In this document: piece by piece, positions 10,417 to 23,200 of the stretch
Position numbering within the stretch: position 1 is the stretch's first letter
Layout of the letters: each line of letters starts with the position of its first letter
Assembly: GCF_031877795.1 (NCBI RefSeq)
Contig: NC_133971.1
Location: 17,198,825-17,262,824, forward strand
Source: Strix aluco
Taxonomy: Eukaryota; Chordata; Aves; Strigiformes; Strigidae
Length of the DNA: 64,000 nucleotides
Direction: 5' to 3'
Program-made: the position numbers and the translations under genes
The notes under the pieces: model-generated
Database searches by the model: none
What the model was told of the DNA's origin: nothing
The model's input: the letters and a program-made list of their open reading frames with translations, nothing else

Positions 10417-13400
10417 TTCATTAAGGTCTGTTAATACTGGATCATTGTATGTTTTATTTTGCAAAACCCCAAACATATCTAACTTCCCTACAACTATCCT
10501 CCAGCTAGATATGAGTGTTAGGCACCAAATTACCTTTAAAAATCTTAGATTTAGCCAACAGGTAAGTTGTGAGACAATTAACTGTTTGGGCTAATATTGT
10601 TTTATGTTATAAACAGCCATTTTGCCCAAAAATTGCCTTCAGATTTGCCTGGAATTTTGTCATATTCCATGGTTACCATGAGCTCTTCTCTAGATGAGTT
10701 GCTCTAGTATAGCAAAATAAAAATGATTGAGTTTATTGATCATATAATAATAAGAGAGGCATTTGACACTTTTTTGAACTACCGCTATAACAAATATTGT
10801 GACTAGAGAAAGCCTCGTTTTTAACTGCTAAGCAAAGACCTTATCCCCTGGATTATTTTTTTAAAGTCTGACAAATTTTTGCTTGGGTCTTAGGTGAAAG
10901 AAAAAAAGCACTGAAATACCAAAGTGCAATATATGAGTGAATTTCCTTTTAAAGAATAGTTTTCCTTAAAGAAGTTTTCTTTAAAAAGTTTTCCTTAAGA
11001 GTTTTTCTGTTCATGCACAAAGTAACATGTTGTTATGCACGTTTATGGATAATAATAGTTTCTTACATTTTACAAACTTTTATCAGCAAATACTAATTGA
11101 TCAGCCAAATGGCATCTACACATTGCGTTTAGCATGATATCATGATATTGCGATACAGCTGACAGCTGATTGGAGAGACAGACAACATATTTAAGTGGGA
11201 TGTCAACTTCATTTCTTCAGCCTAGTCAGAAAAGGTGTTGTGTAATAACAAGAAGCATTTTCCAGGCCAGAAAGGCCAGTCAAATGGTGCCAGGTAAGTT
11301 TGCTGAAAGCTTGTCAGGCAGCAAGTTGTTTATTTAGACTCAGTATTACCAAATATCAACACATTATTAACACAGAATGACAAAGATATAGGAAACTGTT
11401 CCAATGAACAATCCAAACTAAAACTTATACCAGTACATAATTTCTTAGAAAAAGCTTGTTGCACATATGTATTTGCCACTGTACTGGAAGTAAAGTAAGG
11501 CACAGTGGTATCATACAGTTACAAGAAGCTTTGGGGTTTTTTAGTTTCTTGGGGGGTTATTTTCTTTTTTTTTTCTTTTTTCCCAGAAACCTCAGAAAAA
11601 AGGTGGAAGAATTCATCAGGCAAATTGGGAAGACAGAATGAGATGGGCAAAACAGAAGCTTAGAAACAAAGGAGAATGAGAAGAATATAGGAATATATGA
11701 TCTAAGCTTTACAATGAAAAAGAAGGAAAAAAGTACAAAAAGGAGCAAACATGTTATTTAAAAAAAAAAAAGTAATGTGCTTAATCTGCAGTCCTTGTGC
11801 CCAAGGAGTGCAGATTTTTTTTCTCCAAGTGCCTTTTAGCTTGAAATGAGATTTCTGGACTTTCCATTTCTTTTTGTGTTGTCCAGTCATTACATCCTGC
11901 AGACATGAAACATATTACCACTGTTAAGAAAGGATAAAGAGAATTTAGACTGGAAGCATCTCTAAAACTGGACCTAGCCCAACAGGTCCATCCTCTCAAA
12001 GCAGTTATCCCTGTTCTTAATGATGAGCATGCATGTACTGCTTCTGACTTCAACTTAATGTGGTTTCCAGTATATTTCAGAAGGATTTTGTTTGACAATA
12101 AAAGGACAGGGTTTTAGCCTTTTCCTTTGGAAGAAGAGGTGGGAAAGAGGGGATTATTAACTGGCTTTCCGTCTTCTGCCCAGACACGTTTTCACATATC
12201 TTAAAGGAATCAGTATCTTTAAGACTTCTCTCCCTCTTGGATTGACATTGGACAGTAATGTCAAAACTTAATGGGAGGGGGTGAGAAAAGAGGGTGCAGA
12301 AATACACAGAGTCAGAATGGTTGAGTATGTCCAATTCTCCCTAGCAAAATCTAAAATAGTTATGTGAAGCTTAAGCATTACTTAAAATTTTTCTATACTC
12401 ACCTTCCTTCTTGCTTTTCTTTGTAGAGAAATGTAAAGGCCAAAAGCTATTCAATGGCTATATTTGTCTGTAAAGATCACAAGCTTCTTTCTTTTCCCCC
12501 TCTGTGCATGGTGCAAAGATCCTTTCACAGGGAACCAGCATGCGTTCTTTTTTTATAGGCCTTGTCATCTTCTGTTGTGGTCCAGGACATCAGAGCACAT
12601 ACAATGCAGAGCATCAACAAATGGCAAGAATACTTTGTTTGATTTCTTTTCAGTTCCTTACTGACTTGGAGAGATAACTAAATAGAAATTTCCCCTAACA
12701 AGAATATCAGCTGAAAAATAGATTAGATAATCAGGCCAAAGTAGCTAGACATATTAGCTGTATATTTGTTGCCTGTTTTTTTCCCTCCATAGCCATTATT
12801 TTCTGTGTCTTATATAAAAAAGCCATTATCATGAGGTTAATTTCACTCAAAAGTCTATGACACAGCTGTTAATACTACCAAAGATAAAGGAACACTAACT
12901 GTTGGCTTCAGATGGGTTTGAAGCTATTCTGTTCCCACTGAGCCAGTAGCTCTTTGCCAAGAGCTTTTGCACCCCACTCCTCTCCTGTCATTTTTTTAAA
13001 CTAGCACCTTTTTCACAACAATAGTAAGCAGCACATTCAGACCATCAGTATGTACACTCACACAGGATAGCACTGTGCCCTGCCTGCTCACACATCAATT
13101 TATTTTGTTATTCTGCCAATCTTTCTTTATTCTCCCAGTCAACCTTCCTTTTCGCAACTCAAATGAGTCATGGGATCATGCAATCTGTTGTAATGTAAGG
13201 AATTTTCCTACAGACTTGTTGAAAATGGTTTCCTTAGACCCCCACCAAAGGCAGTGACTTTAAGTACTTTCTAAATAAGGCACTGAGACTGACTTCTTTA
13301 GATGTGTCTTCATTTAGCAGCTGAAGTACCCCAGCACCATAATGCATCCTTCAGCAATATTTTTGTCTTTTGTCTCCCACCTAAATCCATAAAATGTGTT

Positions 13401-14249
13401 ATATCCCATTTCAGGACTGACAAGAAATGTTTTTCAACCATGCGGTCTCTCAGACTGTACAGCTCCTAATTTTGCACAAATCCCCATCACAGGTCTGTTG
13501 CAAACATCCCTACAGGGGCCTGCAGTATGTCTATGCAGTGCATTGTTTCCTCTAGCCTACTGCTTTTTCTTCATGGCAGGACTATCAACACAGAAAGTTT
13601 CTTTATGGCTGCAGGCTTTTACACTGCTAACAGCTTTTGACATATTGCTAAAGCTTGTTAAACTCAAATTATTTTGATAATGCATTATAGTAACAAGACA
13701 AATCAGTTACCCCAGCATAAGCCTTCCCTTTCTTCATCCAAAGATTTATGTTACTTGCTTAGAAAAATAAGATGATCTTGTTAAATAAATCTACTCTTAT
13801 TAAATTAGAAAACAGTGAAAAAAACATTCTTAGAAGCACAGCGGTGATTCCACAGTGCACACAGTGCTGTTAAACAGCTCATTCTATCCATGTGGATTTT
13901 TAGGCTCCTAAAACTATTCCCATTTCATTTCATTCAGGCTGATTAACTCTAGAGACAATCATGGTCTTCTGCTGCTTTCCTTCTGCTTTCCACAGTTGTT
14001 TGAGAATTCTCAGAAGTAATTAAAATTTAAATATGTTCTTATGCATTGTCTCAAGGAACGCTGGGGAAGCTTTGGCAAAGTCCACTTCTTAATCAGGGAG
14101 GTGTGCAGATGGTTAATCTGTTAGGATGGTGGTGGGACAATGAGTGCATAGTAGCATCAGGATGAATTCTTAATGTAAATGAGCTCAAAACTAGGATTCA
14201 AACCACTACAACTTGTCATTGTTTGAGGAAGTTTGGTGGCTGTAACTTA
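10417..14249. other. Intergenic, no gene recognised
   Basis: About 3.8 kb of AT-rich DNA. Apart from the small degenerate tandem repeat near 10.96 kb and short homopolymer runs (poly-T at about 11560-11581, poly-A at about 11760-11771), I see nothing I can name. Confidence 0.5.
10941..11008 (+). repeat. Short degenerate tandem repeat, unit about 14-15 bp
   Basis: Three clear successive units of the form AGTTTTCCTTAAAGA start at about 10958, 10973 and 10987, with degenerate partial units on either side. It is probably a product of replication slippage. Confidence 0.6.
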
Positions 14250-14460
14250 GTCCAGCTCAGTGGAATAAGTATGGGATTGGGTGTCAGGAGACCTGGGTTC
14301 TGTTTCTGTATTTTCATTGCTCAAGTAGCTTCAGTTGCTTTTGTTCCTGTCTCATGTCCTCTCTGAGTGTTTGGATCTGTGTGAAAGCTAAGCTCTTTGA
14401 AGCAGAGACCATCTCAGTACATGCTGTGCAGTTGCAAAGCATGGCCCTCACAATTACTAG
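14250..14460 (+). mobile_element. Probable ancient CORE-SINE/MIR-like fragment
   Basis: The segment contains GGGTGTCAGGAGACCTGGGT followed by TCTGTTTC (14280-14307), like the tRNA-derived head of MIR-type SINEs including a degenerate B-box. About 90 bp later it has AAGCTCTTTGAAGCAGAGAC (14390-14409), which resembles the tail of sauropsid MIR-like elements. Assignment is by eye from remembered consensus features; the borders are approximate. Confidence 0.5.
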
Positions 14461-17400
14461 CACTTTTGTTTGTCTACACTAAAGATTTTTCCTTCCAAAG
14501 GTACACTGGTGGCTACAGCAAGGCATAGTTTCAGGAGACATCCTGCACAATAATACTCTTGTTAATCATGTTCTACTTATTACAACAGCTAAAAAACAGC
14601 AGCAAAGGATGTTGATTCCAAGAACTATGATTTTTACTTTGCAGCTATCTCTTAAATCTTGCTCAAAGGTAAATAGTGGAAATTAGACAGACTTTTCTTC
14701 ACAGACAAAATTTCAGCTTCTGAAAAATCCTTCTGTCACATGAGCATCTTATGGAGATTCCCTAACACAATCAAGGAGTTATTCTCTTTGTGCCTGAGTC
14801 TGGGTGAGACTCAGATGCCTGGTCAGTGATGTCTCCTGAGGATGCACCTCTGTGTTCACTTGAGACGCAGAGAGTTCTCCTGGAAAAGGCTTTTTGGGAA
14901 ATTCTTTCCCTTCTCTTTGCAGGTGTGACCATGGCAGAACTACTCACTGCGATTGCACTGCCCTCCTGCTCAGGTTTGCCAGAAGACTCAACCTGTAGCA
15001 GGGACAACAGAGAAGTTGGGCTGCCAGCTCTGGGTGATGTCTCTCTTGGCATTTGGGATACTTTGATCTCATTAGGAGGTGTGCAGCTCTCCCTATTAAC
15101 TGATCACCTACATAGAGACCTGAGCACCAGCTGAGGTTTTCAGTATTTTAACACCCTGAACTCTTTCTTCATCAAGCCTTTAGCCTAACATCTGTAAGCA
15201 GTTTTCTCATCTTATCTGGGTCCTGTTAGGAGAAATATTTTTGAAATATTGCACATTTCTAAACTACAGTAAGATGAATGCCATACACATGATGGATACC
15301 AGTGGACATGAACTCTTTGTTCAAAACATTGTCCCTTTACTAAACTGGAAAGTAGTATGTCCTTTGATTTAGGGGTTTTATTTCACTCCTCTTACTACAT
15401 TGTGTTAGTCATCCTATAATGAGACCAACGAAAATATTAGGTATAAACTTTTAAATACCTCTTTAGCTTCAAGCCAAATATTTTACAGTAGTTACTGAAT
15501 TAAACTCTTTTTAAAGGTGTCACTTAGCTCAAGCTTCTTTCATTATTTTGGAAGATGGCAATATAAGAAGACATATAAAACTCCCTTACTTTCAGGTAAC
15601 ATGCATGGACCTAATTATTAATTGCTATTTAAAGATGGATGATGAGCTAGAATATGACACATATAGCAAGGCTTAGCCAGTGTTGCCACACAGGCTGCAT
15701 TAGCAAAGAAGCCGCCAATACGAAGAAAATGAGCTATTCCACTGCTAGAGTTAAATCACATAGGTGAAGGGCACAAGCTGTATCTGCCATGGACTCACAT
15801 GGAAGAGTGATGTGGGGTTTATTTGGTACAGCTTAGCCGAATGTTGGCTAGAAGCACCAGGAAACCTCAGAACGAAGGGTTAAATGCCCACCCCACGTAC
15901 CTATTCACCTCCACAGAGGACCTGCCAAACCAGAAGTCTAACTGTAGAGAAAACGGACTGTGATCCCACTTCATGGGAGCAGGGAGAGGCACAAACGAGG
16001 TGAAGATCTGGCCCTACTCCCACTATTCACCATCCGCAGCAAGGCTGTGTGGGATGGGTATGTAATAGCTGAGGGCTGCATTAGGCCTCCGGGCAGGGAG
16101 GAAGCAGGGAGGCAGTCTGCATCAGGTACCTCTGAGTCACCATGCCTCCTGGGCCAGCCCCCTGGGCTGAAGCTTACAATCATGGGGACCTAACTTTTAG
16201 TCATCAAAGTCACACAGAAGCCGTGCCTGAGCAGAACCAATGAAGGCACCTGAAGTCAAGATGCAGCCAAAGTGAAGTTATGGGTAAAAAAAATCCAGCT
16301 GGGGTTCAAATAACTACACTTCAACCAATGGAAAATTTATGCCAATCTTTTTCATTCTTCCCCTCTTAATATTTGTATGATGGGTGCAGAGCTAAGCTGA
16401 TGTGTATGTTAAAAAAATATGCTGGAAGTAGAAGCATGTGGTAGATTAGCAAGCTCCAGCGAAGTGACATGGGGAGGCAGCTCATAAGCATATGGGCTTC
16501 CTCTTTGTGTCAGGTCTTGGCTGATGTAGAAAGACACCAGGATGCTCTTCTTTTAACATGTGTGCAATACTCCATCACTATTGAAATAAATTTTATGAAT
16601 TTGTAGGACAGAAACAACAAAGCCTACATGCAGTACAGCATAATGGGAACTCTTGACAATGAGATCTGCATGAACGAATGCAGAAGGTAAACTTGACCAA
16701 GCCTTTATTTCCCCCTCTCTTCAATGTGAATGTTGTTTCTTTTAAGTAACATTAGCAAAATAAATTCAAAGCTTGGCTATGTGTACACAGCACTGTTATT
16801 TCTCTACCCCAACTTTTGTTGTATAAAAAAATAGTAAGACCTTTTACCTTGATGTGCTTTTCATCTTCAAAGCATTTTCACAAAAACACTCTAGCTAATC
16901 TGAACATCCCTTTAACGTAGTTAAGGTTGATTATCATCATGATTATGACTTTACAGGAGGGACAGAGTTTAAATTACTTAAATGCACAAAAGTATTTGAT
17001 GTCAGAAGAGGGATTAAAACTCAAGGGTCACTATGTCCTCATTATCTGCCCACAACATTAGACCCTCTTCTCCCAGCCTTGGTTTGCACTGTGAAGAATT
17101 ATCTTCTTACACATAGACTGTTTTCTATATTTAACTTAATAATATACTGTTTGTGCAATTAAAGTGCTTCTTACACAATCAAGAATGTTTCAGTTCATTT
17201 GGCCAAGATTTCAGAACTCTGTCAGGCATATGGACAAAACTGTCAGATAGTTGCGGGGGCCTTAAATTGTCAGACCTTCCCATCAGTACTTGTAAGAAGG
17301 ACGGGGGTTTCAGGTATTGTCTATATGTGGACTTTCACCACGATTTTCTCAAGGAATAAAAATTACATTTTATATTTGAGTTTGAAGGGCCTTAATCTGG

Positions 17401-19658
17401 TGTATAAATCACTTACTTTGATCAAAAGTTTCTTCTGGGTTTTTTGAGTGGTGTAAGGTATAAATGAAACTTAGTTCTTATGCATTATTTTAACTCAAGC
17501 CAAGGAAACACTGCCCATGAGATACAGCCACCTGAAATACCAAGAAATCAAAGGAAAGAGCCTCCAAGTCATTGTGCATTTATTTTTGAAAAAGTGAGCT
17601 GAAACTCCACTAAGTTACTCATTTTTATTCAGATAAATGGATTTACATTCCATCATTTAGAATATGAAGTACGAAGTGCACCCTCTTGGAAAGCTATCAT
17701 TTTGTTTCAAGGTTTTCTCTAATGTTATAGACAGAATAGTGAACTGAAATTGCAGCCTCTCTAGTAATCCTGTAACTGGTGTCTTTTTAATAGTGTACAT
17801 ACATACTGGACATCCATGCTAATGATGTTTTCCTGAACATTATGGTGGTGGTTTTGGTGGGGTAGTGTTTGATTACCTGCTTCCAATTTCAAATGGCTGC
17901 TGTAGAAAGCTGACTACTCACAATGAAAAATGCTACATTAAGAATTTCTAGACTACAGTTGACTCATGAGCAGTCACTGAACTTGATTCCTGTCCCATAA
18001 TAGGACTTTAATTTTAGGCTGTTTGAAACTGAATTACCGAAAGCATGTTGTCTACAGAAAAGAACACGTTTTAAAATGTTTATTTCACAAAGCACTATTT
18101 CTTACCTGCTATTGAATAGTTAAATAATTTTGAAGGCTTCAATGCATGTATGGCTGACTGTCCTGGTTTAGCTAGTCTACTCACTGCCTCACAGATCTCA
18201 GCAAATTTCTAAGCTGCAATAAAATGTAGAACATATCCTCAGTGGTGAGTCTGACTGCATTTACTAGCACATACATGACCGTTTTTAACAGACAGGTAGC
18301 ACTGAGTGGCACATGAGAATGGCATGTCTGGATGGCTGACATCTCTCTGATAAAGTTGCTTTAGAGAAAATCTATGACAAATACTTTTAAAAATAAGTAC
18401 TTCCAATTAACAAGATACTGACTATTTTTGAAAGCTCTACATTTGATATTTGTATCTATAGTAATGAAATGCATAAATACATCAAAACTGTTGGTGTTTC
18501 TCAAAATGCAAGATCATGTTATGGTAAAACGAACATTCTGCTTAAATATATAGACTTCTGGCAACAAGAAAAATACCACAAATAGGAAAATTGTAATTAT
18601 TAATATATAATGATATAGTGTTTACCTTCTCATATCACTTAAATATATATTGAGCTTGAAGAGCTAAATAAATGTACTTTCTATATGTGTGTACTTCAGA
18701 AACAAAACTCCTTTTTTTTTTGAGAACATGCTCCAGTTTGTTCTCAGAATAATTTTTGGATATTGAAAAGACCACCCTTAATTTAAACCATATTAAACCT
18801 CTAAGTGAATTGTTTTTTAATTTAAAACAAACCTCTTCCGCTTAATTACAAATACTATAAATTAGGAATTTTCATATAGGTTAGAGACAAACTTTTGGTC
18901 TCATTTTGCCATTTCTGGCAATCTAGGACTAATCAACACTTTTTGCTTTTATGTGACTGCTTTATAGGGTGCTCCAGGGATTTTGTGGTGCTGTTTGGTT
19001 CTACCTTCTGTTGTCAAATAGAGGAATTTGGGGGGGAAGTCAAATAAACCACAGTGTCTCCGGGAATATGGTAGGTGGTCTGGCTGAAATACGGACCATC
19101 TGAAAGCTAGCTTTCAGAGAGACAGAGCCAATGCTTGCCATTTTTAGCACACAGCTAGACATTTAAGTAGATCAATTATTTCTATTATATCATGACATTT
19201 GTGGAATACTGTTTTCTGGAACTGCAGCGTAACTTAGCAAAGCATTTACATACCACCAGCTGCAGCATTCCTCTGTTTACATGCAGTCAGTAAAGACTCC
19301 CGGAGAGTCACATATAAACATGCAGATCAGAAGTATTAAAAAGAAAGCAGGATAAGTACCCTGGCTGTGATTTCAAGACATATTTAAACATAGCAGCATT
19401 CTCATTGACTTAGTAAAACCATTTCCAAGATGAAAGCTTTTAAAAAGGTATTAAAACCTTCACTGGGGATACATTTCAAAGATGTAGTAACATTTCAGGG
19501 CTTACGAACTAGATGATATTGATTTTTCAAAAGTATGTTGGAGACATTCTGATGAGGCCATTCTGATAAAGTGTAGGAACAGCGTATTAATAGAAATACT
19601 CAAAAATAATGGGACGGCAATACCCACTTCTGAAGAGGAGATATCCTGAGGAAGAAGA
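14461..19658. other. Intergenic upstream of MTAP, no gene recognised
   Basis: About 5.2 kb without a supported gene. Two overlapping opposite-strand frames of about 100 codons at 14.77-15.13 kb and a 77-codon frame at 15.96 kb lack motifs, splice context and strong start context. A moderately GC-rich block at about 15.9-16.2 kb is unexplained. Confidence 0.5.
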
Positions 19659-19675
19659 GGGGGGGGGGGAGGGGG
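19659..19675 (+). repeat. G-run, possible G-quadruplex
   Basis: Eleven consecutive G bases (19659-19669), one A, then five G bases, about 130 bp upstream of the MTAP CpG island. A G-run this dense could form a quadruplex; that is inference. Confidence 0.55.
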
Positions 19676-20232
19676 AAGCAGTTATGTCCTATGCTGTGAC
19701 ACAAAGTCACGATAAACCAGAATTTACTCCAGGGATCTGTTCTGCTCATATGTTCCTAATCGCTTCCTGAAGAATTCCAGCTGTGTGACTAGCATTAGGC
19801 ACAACAGCTAGTATCGAGCTCACACCCGGAGGCCGGTCTCTCGGGCCCGTGGAGCGGAGTCCTCAGGCGCCCCCGGCCTCTCCCGCCGAGCCGCAGGCAC
19901 AGACCTGCCGCGCCGCGGGGCTGCCTGCCCAGCCCCGCATCTCCTCGGGCCGGAGGTGCCCGCGGAGAGGCCCCCGGCGGCTCTGCCCAGCACGGCCTTC
20001 CCTCAGCGCGGGCGGACGCTGCCACCTAGCGAAAGCCGCCCGACGGCGGCGGGCGGCAGCAGCGACAGCTGCCTTCCCGCCCTCCCACCGCCCCCGGTCC
20101 GTGGCGCCGGGGAGCGGGGCCGGGCCGGCGGGCGCGGGGCGGGGCCGGGCCGGGCCACACGCGGCGCGCTGTCCCGGCGGGCTGGACGGCTGCCAGCGGC
20201 ACCGCCCCGCCCCCACCCCTGCCCTGCCTGCT

Positions 20233-20243
20233 AACATGGCGGC
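20233..20243 (+). promoter_or_regulatory. YY1-type motif overlapping the MTAP start codon
   Basis: AACATGGCGGC matches the known YY1 consensus AANATGGCGGC and overlaps the initiator ATG. YY1 sites of this orientation commonly sit just downstream of start sites in CpG-island promoters. The same bases give a strong Kozak context (A at -3, G at +4). Further ATGGCGG cores lie in intron 1 at 20516-20523 and in the palindrome CCGCCATGGCGG at 20551-20562. Confidence 0.6.
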
Positions 20244-20259
20244 CGCCGCGGCCGTGAAG
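20236..20259 (+). CDS. MTAP: MTAP coding exon 1
   Basis: Encodes MAAAAAVK and ends in phase 0 at the donor AAG|GTAAGC. The alanine run, fed by GCC/GCG codons, replaces a Ser/Thr-rich start in human and is three residues shorter. The 5' untranslated region lies upstream in the CpG island; its start cannot be placed from sequence alone. Confidence 0.92.
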
Positions 20260-23200
20260 GTAAGCGTGTGTCCGCACCGCCGTGGGTTGGGAAGGAGGCG
20301 GCCGTGGCGGCAGGAGGCGGCGCCCACCGCCGCCCTCAACCCCTCCCCGCCTGCGGCCTCCCTCCCCTCGACCCGGGCCGGCTCCGGTCGTGCGGAGCGG
20401 GAGGGTGCGGGCCACGCTGCTGCCCTCCTGGCGCTGCCTCTCGCCCGCCGTGTTCTTCCCTGCTCCCTGCCCGCCTCCGCTCCGCCCCCGGCCCGCCGGG
20501 AGCGGCCCCGGGAGCATGGCGGCCCTTAGCGGTGCCTGGCGGGAGGGGAGCCGCCATGGCGGGCAGCGCCGGGCTGAGCGTTTCCCCCACCGAGCCTCCG
20601 CCTCGCCCGTTTGGGGCCTCTCTGCCGCGGGGCCGCGCCGCAGGCGCCGCGGCCCTGCCGTGGTCCCCTGGTCGTCCCGGAAGAGACGAATTTTTTTTTT
20701 TTTTTTTAAATGAGAGCCGGAGGCCTTTGCTTCTCAGGGTTTTCCACCCGCCTACGGTGTGTCGGATTTGTCAGTGAGAGAGACCGGAGCGGGTTTGTGA
20801 CTATGGCTGGATGCACAAATTCCAAAGCTGCAGCAGAAGTGAGACGGTACAAAAGTTTCGCTTAAGACTTGTCCGTCCCGTGTGTTTAAAAAAATGGCTC
20901 CAAAAGGTGACGGCCTGCGTCAGAGATAGGCAGGCCAGTTAGGCTGGAGCAGGCTGAAGCTCTGGGTTTGTTTTTTGACCAAAATACAAATTAGTTTTCT
21001 GAGGTGAAGTAACTCTCCCAGTTGTTTTGGTGTGTAAAAATCTGTTACAAACTGTCTTTATTTTACAGGGACAGCAGGTTTATTCTCTTAACTATAAATT
21101 GTATGCAGTTTGCTGTTTATCTCCTTCTAAGTGAGAGTCTTTTTAAAGCCATCCTCTTCTCATTATCCCAAAATAGAAGAGAGGAATACAGATGTATTCA
21201 CTGATTGTTAGTTGTCACAAAGACTCATGAAATGCTTAACATGTACTAGTGTTTAAGACCCTCAGATGTACAAGTGTAGACTGTTACTGCACTGATACTT
21301 CTGTGTCTTGTGGGTCAACCTACTTGAGGAATTTCACCAAACAGTAGGTCAAGAAAGGTATACACTTCAGTGTGATCGTTATTGGAACTCCCACAGAGAA
21401 ATGCTTTTGATTTTGTAGTTACTGGTGTGATAACTTTTTATTAGGTTTCACTTGTGTGGCTCTTCCTCCCAATGTTTGAGATGGACTATACCATAGCAAA
21501 ATATTCTGTGTTGCATTCCCTGAAATGCCATTTTAGACTAAATTCCAGATAACCTTAGCTACTGCCTTCATTAATTTTTACAGGTTCTTTGTGTCACTTT
21601 GTAGGATGCAAAGTCTGGAAATAGAGCACAGTCTTGAGGTCACTCCTAGATGTGACTGTCTCTGCCTTTTGAGGAAAGGTGAGACTTTTCCCCCTGAGTT
21701 GACTTCTCTCTGCCATTCCTTGCCTGGGCTGCTAAGTGGAAATAGACCTTAGCGTCCTTAGCAGGGTATCTGTCCACCAAGCCTAGAGCCACTGCATCCC
21801 TTTTGATAATTAACTAGAAGATCTGTAAAGCAGAATTTAATATAGAACCAGATTTTTAGGTCTTCAGCCCCCAGACACAGCTGATATGCCTGGAGGTTAT
21901 GTAAACTGGAGGAAAAATAATTCTCTTGCAGAGAGGTAAAATTAATTTTAGGTTTGGAGCTGCCAGCTCGAAGTTGGTATTACATCGTTGGAGAATCAGC
22001 TGCTTCAACAAACGTCTGCTGGCCTAACATTCCTTCCACTGTAGTAGTTCTCCTGTGAATTACAGTGAGCCCAGGGTTTCTCTAGCCAGTGTTGCCTAAG
22101 GTAGCTTGAAGGTTGACCAAAGTGCTGCAAGGAGAAAGAAGTCAAAAGCAAGTTCAAGGTAGTCTAGCTCTTCTTCCATGCTGTGGGTTCTCTACCCTGG
22201 GAGCTGTGACTGTTTTGCACTGCTGCCATTTCTGACAGCATGGCCATTGGTAAAAGCCTGCTTTGTAACTGAACTGTACAGCACAAGCATATCTTGATTC
22301 CACTGCAGCAGCAGGAGTAGCAAGCCCAAGAGCAAATCTGAAAGCAACCTCACTAGGTCTGTGCTGCCATGAACAGACCAAACTCTGTACTGCCACAGAT
22401 CAGGTGTGCTGCTTTCTGGTACAGGAACGGTCTGTTACAGTGCTGGATGTGTGCGTTCATAAGGACCATAAAGCATTGCAGTTCCAAAATAACTTTTATG
22501 TCATGTAGCTGGTATCTCCAGTATTGCACTGTTTTCCTCGGTCCCAACAACTTTCACTTTGCGAGACATAAAAATCCAGGCAGATAAGCATTCCCAATTT
22601 GACCATTTGAATAGTCTCAATCTTAAATCATAGGGCACTAATAAAACAAGGATTACATCAAAGGAAAGCTAGCTAAGTTACTGAAGGAACCTTTTTTTTT
22701 TTCTAGATCTAAAAGAAAAAGGCACTGTTTTGATCCTGACTTCTGTTAATAATCTTCCCTGTTTACTGAATGCATGCATGAATAATGTTAAAGGTGGTCT
22801 TTTGTTGACTTTGAGCTTTATGATTGCTTCTGTTGCACACTTCTTACACAATTCTTAAGGCAAAAATTATTCATCCTAAAATCTATATAGTTTTCAGGAT
22901 TTTCATGAGCAATCTGACAATCTGAACGTTTGTGATAAATAAGCAACATGAGTAACATGGGAACAGACCACCAGTACTACTGCAAACAATGATCTAGGTC
23001 TTCCCTAATGCTTGAGTATATTTAGGGTTGGAGTTTGTGGATTTTTACTGGTATTTTCCCTTTGCACTACTCCTCGTGCTCCACAGGGGGGTAGCAAAAG
23101 GAAATAGGAGGTCTGTTAAAACTACTTCAGTGTATCAGAGTTTACACCGTCTGGTGTGAAGAGCTTTCTCAGAGAAGTGTGTGATGTGTAATGAAGACCC

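Larger units (their letters stand above)
19800..20760 (+). promoter_or_regulatory. MTAP: CpG island and MTAP promoter
   Basis: An abrupt GC- and CpG-rich block stands out from the surrounding AT-rich DNA and spans the MTAP start codon. It has no obvious TATA box, as expected of a housekeeping gene. GC boxes of the GGGGCGGGGC type occur at 20136-20145, directly upstream of the start codon. The island reaches about 430 bp upstream and 500 bp into intron 1, so transcription start sites are probably within about 200 bp upstream of 20236. GC-driven open frames on both strands here are by-products of composition. Confidence 0.85.

Noticed and set aside
14771-15134. Frames of 93 and 102 codons on opposite strands
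   Set aside because: Mutually overlapping, no recognisable domain, no splice partners. Probably chance.
18165-18185. TGTCCTGGTTTAGC, resembling the first bases of an avian LTR
   Set aside because: Only about 14 bases match and no further LTR sequence follows.
1-19800. miR-31 hairpin, which lies upstream of MTAP in mammals
   Set aside because: I searched by eye for the mature sequence and its complement and saw neither. The nearest phrase, TTATGCCAGCATTACCAG at about 6241, diverges in the seed.
19849-20529. 226-codon frame and several opposite-strand frames in the MTAP CpG island
   Set aside because: Stop-poor GC-rich DNA opens all frames. The proteins are Ala/Pro/Arg-rich without motifs and overlap the proven MTAP start.
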